64,000 nt of DNA from Verrucomicrobiia bacterium (GTDB lineage: Bacteria; Verrucomicrobiota; Verrucomicrobiia; Palsa-1439), in the NCBI GenBank assembly GCA_035577545.1, contig DATLVI010000041.1, positions 62,001 through 126,000 on the forward strand. The letters are read 5' to 3'. This document shows, one piece after another, positions 51,035 through 58,783 of this stretch. A program made the translations under genes and the position numbers. The number at the start of each line of letters is the position of its first letter. Position 1 is the first letter of the stretch. Under the pieces are notes generated by a model. It did not search any database. It was not told where the DNA came from and worked only from the letters and a program-made list of their open reading frames with translations.

Positions 51035-51230
51035 GCTCGAAACAATTCGACAAAATTAGCCGCAACAGCTTCAACCGCAACCAGATAAAGCCAGAAAATA
51101 GAGATCTCGCCGGCTCATTAGTCGTGAACATTCGATCATAGCGCCGCCTGAGAGCCAGTGCTCCTTGCGATTTCTGACTTGTTGCGCCCTCGCCGGGGTG
51201 TGAGGATGTGTGTCACGGAAAGGGCTGGTC

Positions 51231-51899
51231 ATGACAACAAAATACAGCCGTCTCGTTGGTCTCGGCGCACTAATCTTTCTCACAGCGGCCCTCTACGCCG
51301 GCTACGCGGCTGGACCCGCTACCGTTACCGCCGACGAGGCCCTCGCGCGACTCAAGGCGGGCAACGAACGCTTTGTCACCGGCAAGGTCATCCATCCGAA
51401 CGAGGGCGCTGATCGACGCGCCGAGGTCGCCAAGGGACAAGACCCGTTCGCCATTATCGTCGGCTGCTCGGACTCGCGGGTCGGACCCGAGGTCGTGTTC
51501 GATCAGGGTCTTGGCGATCTCTTCGTGATCCGCACGGCCGGCAACGTTGTCGATGACGTCGCCCTCGGAAGCATCGAATACGCCGCCGACCATCTTGGCG
51601 TGCCGCTAATTCTCGTGCTGGGACACACCCGCTGTGGAGCCGTGTCAGCTGCGGTCGCTGGCGGCGAGGCGCCGGGCCACGTCGCGTCCGTCGTCAAGAA
51701 GATCAAGCCCGCAGTGGAGGAAACCAAGGGAAAGCCCGGCGACGCCCTGGACAACGCCGTCCGCGCCAATGTGCACCATGTCGTCAATCAACTCCGCAAC
51801 ACCGCCCCGATTCTCTCCGGCCTGGTCAAGTCCGGCAAACTCCGCGTGGTCGGCGCGTGCTACGATCTCGACACCGGCCGCGTCGCGTTGCTGGAGTGA
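51231..51899 (+). CDS. Beta-class carbonic anhydrase, exported
   Basis: 222 residues. A signal-like N-terminus ('LVGLGALIFLTAALYAGYAAG') is followed by a beta-carbonic anhydrase: 'GNERFVTGK', 'IIVGCSDSRVGPE' (Zn Cys and catalytic Asp-Arg pair), 'VIRTAGNVVDD', 'SIEYAADHLG' and 'VLGHTRCGAVSAA' (Zn His and Cys). It interconverts CO2 and bicarbonate, here probably in the periplasm. GAAAGGG lies just before the ATG. It is a single gene followed by 413 bases without genes. Confidence 0.92.
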   Translation: MTTKYSRLVGLGALIFLTAALYAGYAAGPATVTADEALARLKAGNERFVTGKVIHPNEGADRRAEVAKGQDPFAIIVGCSDSRVGPEVVFDQGLGDLFVIRTAGNVVDDVALGSIEYAADHLGVPLILVLGHTRCGAVSAAVAGGEAPGHVASVVKKIKPAVEETKGKPGDALDNAVRANVHHVVNQLRNTAPILSGLVKSGKLRVVGACYDLDTGRVALLE

Positions 51900-52312
51900 T
51901 GTTGGACGGCGCTGACCGTGGGCCGCCTCCGCTTGAAAGGTAGGGCGTGACCGCCGGGCGCGCCGCGTCGTTCATTCTCTCCCTCTCCGACTTCCCCCTT
52001 TCACTTTCCCTGGGTACTCGGCTACTAGGCTACATGGCTACTTGGCTACCGAATCCTAATCCCCCCGCAGTACCTGGTTTCAAACAAGGGGGCGCGGCTG
52101 GCGAATAGGAATCCTTCCTAAGGATAATCTGGCATCCGAGCCTGTATACTACCATTCTCGCCAGGACGTATATTACAAGTGTTGGTACAGCGACCGAGGG
52201 AATCACTAGGAGAACACCGGCTGACAATCCGGGTCTGCGCTGGTTGATGTACCTGTGGCCTCGCAGCCCGAGCCGGGAACAATCACAGGTGCCAGACGAA
52301 AGGAGTCAAGTC
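51900..52312. other. Intergenic region, 413 bases, with short tandem repeat
   Basis: At 52020-52051 four 8-base units GGCTACNN stand in tandem. The rest shows no gene. The last part carries the AGGAG site of the LEA-like gene and is the likely promoter region of the stress cluster. Confidence 0.55.
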
Positions 52313-52888
52313 ATGCCTACAGGAAGCTCAGGGATGATGGAAACGGTCAAGAATGGGATTGTTACCGCGGTCAAAGGGGGCGGTGACATCGCCAAGGTGA
52401 CGGCGGATACGGTCGGCAGCACGCTCTCCACAACCCTCAAGGATGCTGGCAACGTGGGCGCGTCGGCGACCGAAGCCATTGGCCACGTTGCGGGCGGCGC
52501 GATCCAGGGTGCCGCAGACGTCGGGGCTCACTTGGGGCATGCTGCGAGCGGAACCGTAGTCGGGGTGCTGCGCGGCACCAAACATGTTGGCAGCGCGGCC
52601 ATCGACACCATCGGCCATACGGCCGGGGCGGTGATCCACCACACGGCCGCGGTAGGCGGTAAACTCGAACATGCTGCCACCGGTCTGGTGGAAGGGGCGA
52701 TCCAATCCGCCAAAGGCATCGGCGTGAGCGCAGAAGACGCTGCTTCGGCCGCGGCCCATGGGGCATTGAAAGGCGCCGAGAAAGTGAGCTCCACCGCATT
52801 GAACGCGGTCCGCAACGCCGTAACCCAGAGCATCTCCGGCGTCAAAGCCGTGCTGAAAGAACCGTTCAAAAGCAAAGGAGAGAAATAG
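52313..52888 (+). CDS. LEA-like Ala/Gly-rich amphipathic repeat protein
   Basis: 191 residues without a signal peptide. It is a string of ~22-residue amphipathic segments such as 'GAADVGAHLGHAASGTVVGV', 'AAIDTIGHTAGAVIHHTAAV' and 'GKLEHAATGLVEGAIQSAKG', rich in Ala, Gly, Val and His, ending in a basic tail. The pattern recalls LEA proteins and apolipoprotein-like helices that protect membranes or proteins during drying. AGGAG lies eight bases before the ATG at 52313. The BON protein gene follows, pointing to a stress role; this is inference. Confidence 0.65.
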   Translation: MPTGSSGMMETVKNGIVTAVKGGGDIAKVTADTVGSTLSTTLKDAGNVGASATEAIGHVAGGAIQGAADVGAHLGHAASGTVVGVLRGTKHVGSAAIDTIGHTAGAVIHHTAAVGGKLEHAATGLVEGAIQSAKGIGVSAEDAASAAAHGALKGAEKVSSTALNAVRNAVTQSISGVKAVLKEPFKSKGEK

Positions 52889-52950
52889 ACACGTCTGTCC
52901 TGAACGATCGGAAACGAGGATCCAAACCTCGGTGGAATGAAAGGAGTAAA

Positions 52951-53709
52951 ATGAGAACTCTGTATTCAATGATGCTGAAGACAGTTGCAGTCATTGTGTT
53001 GGCCACCTCCATGTCCGTGCAGGCGTCCGAGATGGATGCCCGTATCCAGTCATCCGCCAAGAAGACGTACGTGTTCAAGACGTACCTCAAGGGCGATGAC
53101 ATTAAGATCGAGTCCAACGACGGTGTCGTCACCTTGACGGGGACGGTCGCCGAGGACTCTCACAAATCACTGGCCCAGAATACCGTGGCAAGCCTGCCCG
53201 GCGTTAAGAGTGTGGATAATCGTCTCGAAGTCAAAGGCGAACATCCCACCGAGAACTCGGATACGTGGGTCAGCATGAAAGTGAAGGGCGCCCTGTTGTT
53301 TCATCGCAACGTCAGCGCCAGCCAGACTGAGGTTTCGGTCGCGGATGGCATTGTGACCCTGCGCGGCGAAGCCGCCACCCAGGCCCAAAAGGACCTGACC
53401 ACCGAATATGCCAAGGACGTCGATGGCGTCAAAGACGTAAAGAACGAAATGACGGTGGCCAAGGACTCGAAGAAGTCCGGGGAAACAATGGGCAAGAAAA
53501 TCGATGACGCGTCCATCACTGCCCAGGTCAAGATGGCTCTGCTGTCACATCGCTCGACCAGTGCGCTCAATACCACGGTCACAACGACCGACGGTGTGGT
53601 CACTTTGGGTGGCAAGGCGAAGAACTCCGCCGAGAAGGACCTGGTCACCAAGCTTGTGGCCGACATAAACGGCGTGAAGAATGTCGTCAACAACATGAGC
53701 GTCGAATAG
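52951..53709 (+). CDS. Periplasmic protein with three BON domains (OsmY-like)
   Basis: 252 residues. A signal peptide (ending 'MSVQASE') is followed by three BON domains at about 37-100, 105-170 and 182-250, each with the 'DG.VTL.G.....' and 'V..L..DI.GVK.V.N....V' marks. BON domains bind phospholipid or help stabilise envelopes; E. coli OsmY, with two, is osmotically induced. An AAAGGAG site lies four bases before the ATG. It sits in the middle of the stress-type cluster. Confidence 0.9.
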   Translation: MRTLYSMMLKTVAVIVLATSMSVQASEMDARIQSSAKKTYVFKTYLKGDDIKIESNDGVVTLTGTVAEDSHKSLAQNTVASLPGVKSVDNRLEVKGEHPTENSDTWVSMKVKGALLFHRNVSASQTEVSVADGIVTLRGEAATQAQKDLTTEYAKDVDGVKDVKNEMTVAKDSKKSGETMGKKIDDASITAQVKMALLSHRSTSALNTTVTTTDGVVTLGGKAKNSAEKDLVTKLVADINGVKNVVNNMSVE

Positions 53710-53802
53710 GACGCATCTAACACCAGGTATTCGTGGATCGCTGTCGGCCGGTGCGGGTGCGCCGGCCGGCAACGAACCCGAGGAACCCGGAAGGAGAATC
53801 AA

Positions 53803-53952
53803 ATGTTGTACACGATTGCCGTCATACTAATTATTCTGTGGCTGCTGGGACTGGTGAGCAGTTACACGATGGGCGGGTTTATTAATATCCTGCTGGTGAT
53901 CGCCATTATTATGGTTCTGGTCAGGGTCATTCAGGGCCGCAGAGTCCTGTAA
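53803..53952 (+). CDS. Lmo0937-family small membrane protein
   Basis: 49 residues: 'MLYTIAVILIILWLLGLVSS' then 'YTMGGFINILLVIAIIMVLV' and 'RVIQGRRVL'. This two-helix hairpin with the YTxGG turn and the RRxL tail is the Lmo0937 (DUF5670) family, common next to BON and CsbD stress proteins. An AGGAG site (53792-53796) is seven bases before the ATG. Function is unknown. Confidence 0.88.
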   Translation: MLYTIAVILIILWLLGLVSSYTMGGFINILLVIAIIMVLVRVIQGRRVL

Positions 53953-53982
53953 GAAACGGTTACCCAAAAAAATCGGAGGCTC

Positions 53983-54198
53983 ATGATGAATACACGAATG
54001 ATTGCCATGATACTGATCGCCTTCGGCATCGTGGTGCTCGCATACTCGGGCATCACGTACAAGACCAGTGGGAAGCCCGCCAATGTCCTCGGTGTGGAAG
54101 TGCAGACAACCCACACTCACTATATTCCCCCAGTGGCCGGGGCGCTGGCACTGGCCGGCGGAATCGCCCTGCTGCTCGGCAGATCCAAAACGGTCTGA
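53983..54198 (+). CDS. DUF3185-like membrane protein
   Basis: 71 residues with two helices: 'MIAMILIAFGIVVLAYSGIT' and 'IPPVAGALALAGGIALLLG', joined by 'YKTSGKPANVLGVEVQTTHTH'. The 'GIV.LAY.GI.Y' start and the 'IPP..GALAL.GGI.LL' end match DUF3185. A GGAGG site lies a few bases before the ATG. It is the last gene of the run of envelope/stress proteins. Confidence 0.82.
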   Translation: MMNTRMIAMILIAFGIVVLAYSGITYKTSGKPANVLGVEVQTTHTHYIPPVAGALALAGGIALLLGRSKTV

Positions 54199-54238
54199 TG
54201 GATGAGCCGAGCGAAGCCGGTTTCCGTTTCGCCCTGTC

Positions 54239-54273
54239 TCGTCCGCCGTAGCTTCAGCGAAGGAGGAAGCACG
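54239..54273. repeat. GTCCGCCGTAGC-type dispersed repeat, copy A
   Basis: 'TCGTCCGCCGTAGCTTCAGC' followed by GAAGGAGGAAGC. It shares the GTCCGCCGTAGC core with 55271-55330 and, less closely, with 56126-56182. Confidence 0.55.
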
Positions 54274-54323
54274 AGGTGCGCCGGCAGATGCCTTCTGCCT
54301 TTCCTCTTTTGCCGAAGGCCGCC

Positions 54324-54929
54324 CTACTTGAGGAACTCCGGATGCTGATGCCCATCGCAGGTCGCGCTGGCGTAACGACGACCGTTGGTGAAAATGGTGA
54401 CGGTGGCCACCGGATCGTCACCGTGTTTCTGGCGCAGCGCTGCATAGGTGGCACCAATGGCGAGCGCACCGAGCTTGGCACCAAGCTTGTTCATGATCCC
54501 GCCCGACATGTCCTGGGCGACATTAATCAGGCAAATCCCGTCGCTGGCGCGCACTTCTGCAGTCATACCGTCCTGTCGATACGCCGCGACAACAAACGCT
54601 TCAAAATCCGAATCATACGATTTTGGCATGCGCAGTTCGCGTTGCGCTTGTTCCCAGGTGTCTGTGCGTTGGAAGCCATGAAACACAGTGAAGGTCAGGA
54701 CGACCACACCAACAACGGCCACGATGGGCCATAGCAGTTTGACCCAGGTCGAAACCCTGTCCCCTGTGGCCGTTTGCGCGGCCAGCTCACGAGTCAGTCC
54801 CAACGGACCGGCTCGTGCAGCTTTGCCGGAGGGAAAGACATATCCGCAGTGCCGGCAGATACCGACATCGGGCCTGAGGGTTTGGCCGCAATCAGGACAT
54901 TGTTTTCCCTGCTCGCCTGAATCTGGCAT
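54324..54929 (-). CDS. Zinc-ribbon membrane protein of unknown function
   Basis: 201 residues. The N-terminal zinc ribbon 'CPDCGQTL' and 'CRHCGYVFPSG' is followed by one membrane helix ('LLWPIVAVVGVVVLTFTVF') and a C-terminal extracytoplasmic domain with 'ASDGICLINVAQDMSGG'. The cytoplasmic ribbon plus single helix suggests a sensor or anchoring protein. The C-terminal domain is not recognised. It converges on the stress cluster. Confidence 0.72.
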   Translation of the reverse strand: MPDSGEQGKQCPDCGQTLRPDVGICRHCGYVFPSGKAARAGPLGLTRELAAQTATGDRVSTWVKLLWPIVAVVGVVVLTFTVFHGFQRTDTWEQAQRELRMPKSYDSDFEAFVVAAYRQDGMTAEVRASDGICLINVAQDMSGGIMNKLGAKLGALAIGATYAALRQKHGDDPVATVTIFTNGRRYASATCDGHQHPEFLK

Positions 54930-55029
54930 GCTGTCGCGTCTCCCGCCGGATGTTGCGGATGTTCACTCTCCCGCCGCACCTCGATTCGGCAATCGCGATT
55001 GTTCACTCCCTCTAAGCGATGCGATTCAA

Positions 55030-55263
55030 TTAAGGGGCGGTTTCCTTAGTATCGAGCGCGCTAACAAGCCCTATTAGACTTCCTGGGAAATCGTAAGGAA
55101 AGCACAAAATAACTCCGACAAATGCGCCCAGACCTGTATTCATAGGGAATTTACGTTTGCCGCAGTTGCGCCATCGCTCGCAATCGCATGGGCCTACGGA
55201 GGTCAGGAAGTTTAGGCCGAATAGCTTTCGCCCTCCATGCAGCAGCGCAACGCCGTCGCCCAC
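55030..55263 (-). CDS. Doubtful small membrane protein
   Basis: 77 codons from a GTG. The middle 'FLTSVGPCDCERWRNCGKR' and the end 'GAFVGVILCFPYDFPGSLIG' look more protein-like than a chance frame, with three Cys and one hydrophobic segment. No start signal is clear and no family is recognised. It may be a remnant. Confidence 0.3.
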   Translation of the reverse strand: MGDGVALLHGGRKLFGLNFLTSVGPCDCERWRNCGKRKFPMNTGLGAFVGVILCFPYDFPGSLIGLVSALDTKETAP

Positions 55264-55270
55264 CTACTTC

Positions 55271-55330
55271 GCGCCCTTCAGCTTGTCCGCCGTAGCCTTG
55301 GCGGAGGAGGATGCCTTCGTGGTGAACTTT
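55271..55330. repeat. GTCCGCCGTAGC-type dispersed repeat, copy B
   Basis: 'CTTCAGCTTGTCCGCCGTAG' runs on through CCTTGGCGGAGGAGGATGCC to TTCGTGGTGAA. TCCGCC and GGCGGA can pair over an 8-base loop. About 85% the same as 56126-56182. Confidence 0.65.
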
Positions 55331-55437
55331 ACACTCCGCCCACTTGAGCGTTGAGCGTTAAGATGTTCCCCCTTGAATAAATCCACATCGAGAGTAGTCT
55401 CATCGTAGTAGGTAGGTAAGCAGAATGGAGTGCATAT

Positions 55438-56109
55438 ATGAAACAATCCTCAAAATTTCTCGTAATCGCAGCCGTAGCGCTCGGGACCAGCCTCTTGGGC
55501 TCGAAAACAACCTACGCCCAACAACACAGCAGCTTTGGCAGCGGTGGGTCGCATAGCGGAGGCGGCGGATTCCATGGCGGCAGTGGCGGATTCCACGGTG
55601 GCGGTGGATTTCGCGGCGGGGATTTCCATGGTGGCGGATTTCGGGGTGGCGGGTTCCGTGGTGGTGGATTCCGAGGCAGTTTCTTCTTTGGCTTCCCGTT
55701 TGCGTACGCGCCGTACCCGTACTACTACGACCCGTATTATTATTCCCCACCCCCGTATTACTACGCGCCGACCTATTATTCACCGCCTGTGGTCTACGAT
55801 TCACCGCCAGCAGTCGCCTACGATCCGCCTGCACCGGCGCCAAAAGTAATCGACATCCCGCAACAACAGTCTGCGAACCGTCCACCGCCACCCCCAATCC
55901 AGCGTGGTGGCGAGGGGCAATCGATCGGCGTGGCCGATGTAAAAGCGCTGGCAAACACGGGACTCAGTGACGAAGTCATTCTGAGCCACATCCGCAATTC
56001 CCAGACGGTCTATCGCCTGTCGACAGCCGAAATCATCGACCTCAAGAACAGCGGCGTCAGCGACAAAGTAATCGACTTCATGATCAACACGCCAAGCGCG
56101 TATCGTTAA
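55438..56109 (+). CDS. Secreted Gly/Tyr/Pro-rich protein with C-terminal helical domain
   Basis: 223 residues: signal peptide (ending 'TTYAQQ'), a Gly/His/Phe repeat zone with 'GGFHGG' and 'GGFRGG' units (about 33-83), a Tyr/Pro zone ('YYYDPYYYSPPPYYYAP'), then a small helical domain ('ADVKALANTGLSDEVILSHI' and 'AEIIDLKNSGVSDKVIDFMI') in which two similar halves repeat. The low-complexity part is likely disordered or fibre-forming; the end module occurs in other bacterial exported proteins. Function is unknown. Confidence 0.78.
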   Translation: MKQSSKFLVIAAVALGTSLLGSKTTYAQQHSSFGSGGSHSGGGGFHGGSGGFHGGGGFRGGDFHGGGFRGGGFRGGGFRGSFFFGFPFAYAPYPYYYDPYYYSPPPYYYAPTYYSPPVVYDSPPAVAYDPPAPAPKVIDIPQQQSANRPPPPPIQRGGEGQSIGVADVKALANTGLSDEVILSHIRNSQTVYRLSTAEIIDLKNSGVSDKVIDFMINTPSAYR

Positions 56110-56125
56110 ACACAAGCTTCGGATC

Positions 56126-56182
56126 GCGCCTTCAGCTTGTCCGCCATAGCCTCGGCGACGGCGGATGCCTTCGTGGTGAATT
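56126..56182. repeat. GTCCGCCGTAGC-type dispersed repeat, copy C
   Basis: 'CTTCAGCTTGTCCGCCATAG' runs on through CCTCGGCGACGGCGGATGCC to TTCGTGGTGAA, the same order as copy B on the other side of the Gly-rich gene. Confidence 0.65.
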
Positions 56183-56254
56183 CGCTCTTTCCCTTCCGCC
56201 TTCTTCCATCTGCCTTTTGCCTTCTCCGCCCGACTACGCTATTCTCCCCTCGCA

Positions 56255-58708
56255 ATGTCCGTCAAAATCCAACTGGATAAAAAGAAGATCGCCCTCGGCG
56301 TCGGCGACATCGTCGCGGAGCCGGTCACCAACGGCAATCGCGTGGCGGGGTTGGGCGTGTGGACGCGGCTAGCGCTGGGACGCGAAGCGCACGTAACCCA
56401 TCAGCGCACCCAGGCCGGGCTCTACGAGGGCTATGCGCGAGAAATCACCATCCGCCACAAGACCGTCGTCGACGGTTTTGACGTGACGATCTCGGGCCGT
56501 ATCGACGGCGTTCATCCGCCCCACAACGGTGGTGCGTACGTCATCGAGGAAATCAAGTCCGTCGTCGTGCCGTCGCTCGTGTTCGCCGCGCTCGACGCGA
56601 ATTCCTACCCGCATTATGTCGAGCAGCTCCGGTTGTATTGCTTCTTCATTGAACAGGAACAGAAAAGCGCCCTTGGTCGCCTGGTCTTTGTGAACGTGGC
56701 GGACGGCGCGACGCGGGAAATCGAAATTCACGGGCCGTTCGACGACTGCGAACGCCTGATCGCCGAACGCGTGCGTTCGCTCATCGCGCAAGCGCAGGAA
56801 GAACAGCGCCGCCAGGAAGAACGCCGCACGCACTCCGGTTCGCTCCGCTTCCCGCACGACAAACCCCGCGCGCATCAGGACGAAATGATGGCGGCAGTCG
56901 AGCACGCCCTGAAAGAAGGCCGGCATTTGCTTGTTACCGCGCCCGCCGGCGTGGGCAAAACCACCGCCGCGTTGTATCCCGTGGTAAAGTACGCCCTCGC
57001 CCACGATAAACGCGTCTTCTTCGTCACCGCCAAGAATACGCAGCAGCAAATCGTCCGCGAAACCCTTCAGCGCATGGGCGCGAATAAGTCCGCGCATCCG
57101 AATGCCGTTTTCTTTCGTGCCCGCGAGAGCATGTGTATCAACGACGTCTACGCTTGCCGCGAAGAATTCTGTCCGCACCTCCGCGACTTCCATGCGAAAC
57201 TCGAAGGCACCGGCATCGTGAACCGTTTGCTCGCGCAACGCCTCATCATTCCCGAAGCCATGATGGAAGCGGGTCGCGGCGTGAGCCTATGCCCGTTCGA
57301 ACTGGCCTTGATCGAGGCCGAACTGACCGATGTGATCGTCTGCGACTACAACTACGTCTTCGATCCGCAAGTTTATTTCCGCCGTTTCTTCCTCGACGCC
57401 GATTACTCCGACGCCATCCTCATCATCGACGAAGCGCACAATCTCGTGCAGCGCGCGCTGGAGTATTACTCGCCCGTTCTCTCGCGCCAGCAGATCCTCG
57501 ACCTGAAACGCAACCTCCGCCACGTGGACCCGTCCCTCGCAAAAGAGCTGAAGAAGTTCCTCGACCAGATCGACGACTTCTTCCGCTCGCAAGCTCGTCC
57601 CAAAGTCGACGAATACACCCAACTCGATGACGCCGAACTCGCCCAGGACAAATATCTCATTCCATCGCCGCGCGGTTTCTTCGACGAACTCAAGCCGACC
57701 TTCAGCAAGCTGTCGATGCGCTATCTCTTGGACAAGACGACCAGCGGTCGCGTTATCCCCGACGACCCTGTGGACGAATTCTTTTCCGCGCTCGGCCAGT
57801 TCTGCGGCGTGCTGGCCATGGAAGGCGAGGAGTTCTCTTACATCTACGACGCCACCGGCGGCGAAGCGCTGAAGATCGTCTGCAAAGATCCGTCACGCCA
57901 ATTGTTCCAGCGGCACGAAGGTTTTCACAGTGTCATCGCCATGTCGGCCACCCTCGACCCGATGGAGTTCTACCGTAAAATGCTCGGCTTCGATCCCGAG
58001 CGGACCGACCAGGCGAATTTCCCCTCGCCCTTCCCCAAGGAGAACCGGCGCATCATCGTCGTGCCGACCGTCTCAACCACATTTCGGGCGCGGGTTGCCC
58101 ATTACGGGAGAATCGCCAATATCATCGCGACCACCGCCGCCGCCCGCCCCGGCAACTACATGGCCTTGTTCCCCAGCTACGATTTCATGCGCGGCGTGGC
58201 TACCCGGGTACCAGATGGCGCTTGGGAGGTCATCGTTCAGGAACCGAAGATGTCCGAGTCGCAGCGTCTCGCGCTTTTGGAGTCCCTGAAAGAGCGCCAA
58301 CCGCCAAAACTAATCTTAGCAGTCCAGGGGGGATTGTTCGCCGAAGGCGTTGATTACCCAGGGGAAACGCTTTCCGGCGTCATCATTGTCAGTCCAGCCC
58401 TCCCGCAGGTGAGTTTCGAGCGGGAATTGATGCGTCAATACTATGAGGAACACTACGGCAAAGGCTTCGAATTCGCCTACCTCTATCCCGGGATGAATCG
58501 CGTTATTCAGTCAGTGGGGCGGTTGATTCGCTCGGAATCGGATTTGGGCGTGGCAGTGCTTGTGTGCCAACGTTTTGCGCAACCCAAATATTCAACGCTT
58601 TTCCCCCCGGATTGGTCTGATAGCTTGGCTGGCCCTCGGGCCGGTTACAATTTGGCTACGGAACTGGTGAATTTTTGGAACGGTAATCTAGGAAACCATC
58701 CTAGTTAA
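56255..58708 (+). CDS. XPD/DinG-type iron-sulfur helicase with N-terminal PD-(D/E)XK-like domain
   Basis: 817 residues. The first ~190 resemble a RecB/Cas4-type nuclease fold ('SGRIDGV', then 'YVIEEIKSV' giving D...ExK). Walker A 'TAPAGVGKTTAAL' follows. Cys at 'ESMCINDVYACREEFCPHL' and 'VSLCPFEL' form the four-Cys iron-sulfur site of XPD-like helicases; 'LIIDEAHNL' is the DEAH box. Motif III-VI counterparts are 'IAMSATLDP' and 'VIQSVGRLIRSESD'. It should unwind DNA 5'-3', probably in repair. The nuclease activity is inference. No operon partner is obvious upstream; shc follows 75 bases later. Confidence 0.9.
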   Translation: MSVKIQLDKKKIALGVGDIVAEPVTNGNRVAGLGVWTRLALGREAHVTHQRTQAGLYEGYAREITIRHKTVVDGFDVTISGRIDGVHPPHNGGAYVIEEIKSVVVPSLVFAALDANSYPHYVEQLRLYCFFIEQEQKSALGRLVFVNVADGATREIEIHGPFDDCERLIAERVRSLIAQAQEEQRRQEERRTHSGSLRFPHDKPRAHQDEMMAAVEHALKEGRHLLVTAPAGVGKTTAALYPVVKYALAHDKRVFFVTAKNTQQQIVRETLQRMGANKSAHPNAVFFRARESMCINDVYACREEFCPHLRDFHAKLEGTGIVNRLLAQRLIIPEAMMEAGRGVSLCPFELALIEAELTDVIVCDYNYVFDPQVYFRRFFLDADYSDAILIIDEAHNLVQRALEYYSPVLSRQQILDLKRNLRHVDPSLAKELKKFLDQIDDFFRSQARPKVDEYTQLDDAELAQDKYLIPSPRGFFDELKPTFSKLSMRYLLDKTTSGRVIPDDPVDEFFSALGQFCGVLAMEGEEFSYIYDATGGEALKIVCKDPSRQLFQRHEGFHSVIAMSATLDPMEFYRKMLGFDPERTDQANFPSPFPKENRRIIVVPTVSTTFRARVAHYGRIANIIATTAAARPGNYMALFPSYDFMRGVATRVPDGAWEVIVQEPKMSESQRLALLESLKERQPPKLILAVQGGLFAEGVDYPGETLSGVIIVSPALPQVSFERELMRQYYEEHYGKGFEFAYLYPGMNRVIQSVGRLIRSESDLGVAVLVCQRFAQPKYSTLFPPDWSDSLAGPRAGYNLATELVNFWNGNLGNHPS

Positions 58709-58783
58709 ATCAGCTTTACAACGCCGGTTCGCGTATTGTACTGTTTTAGTGCTACAAGGTTTAAGGAGGGTGCTGTCGAGAGT

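Larger units (their letters stand above)
54930..55437. other. Intergenic region, 508 bases
   Basis: It holds one doubtful small frame (55030-55263, - strand) and the repeat at 55271-55330. No other gene was recognised; the right part contains the promoter side of the Gly-rich gene. Confidence 0.5.

Noticed and set aside
52020-52051. Possible CRISPR-like short repeats GGCTACNN
   Set aside because: Only four 8-base units in direct tandem, with no spacers.
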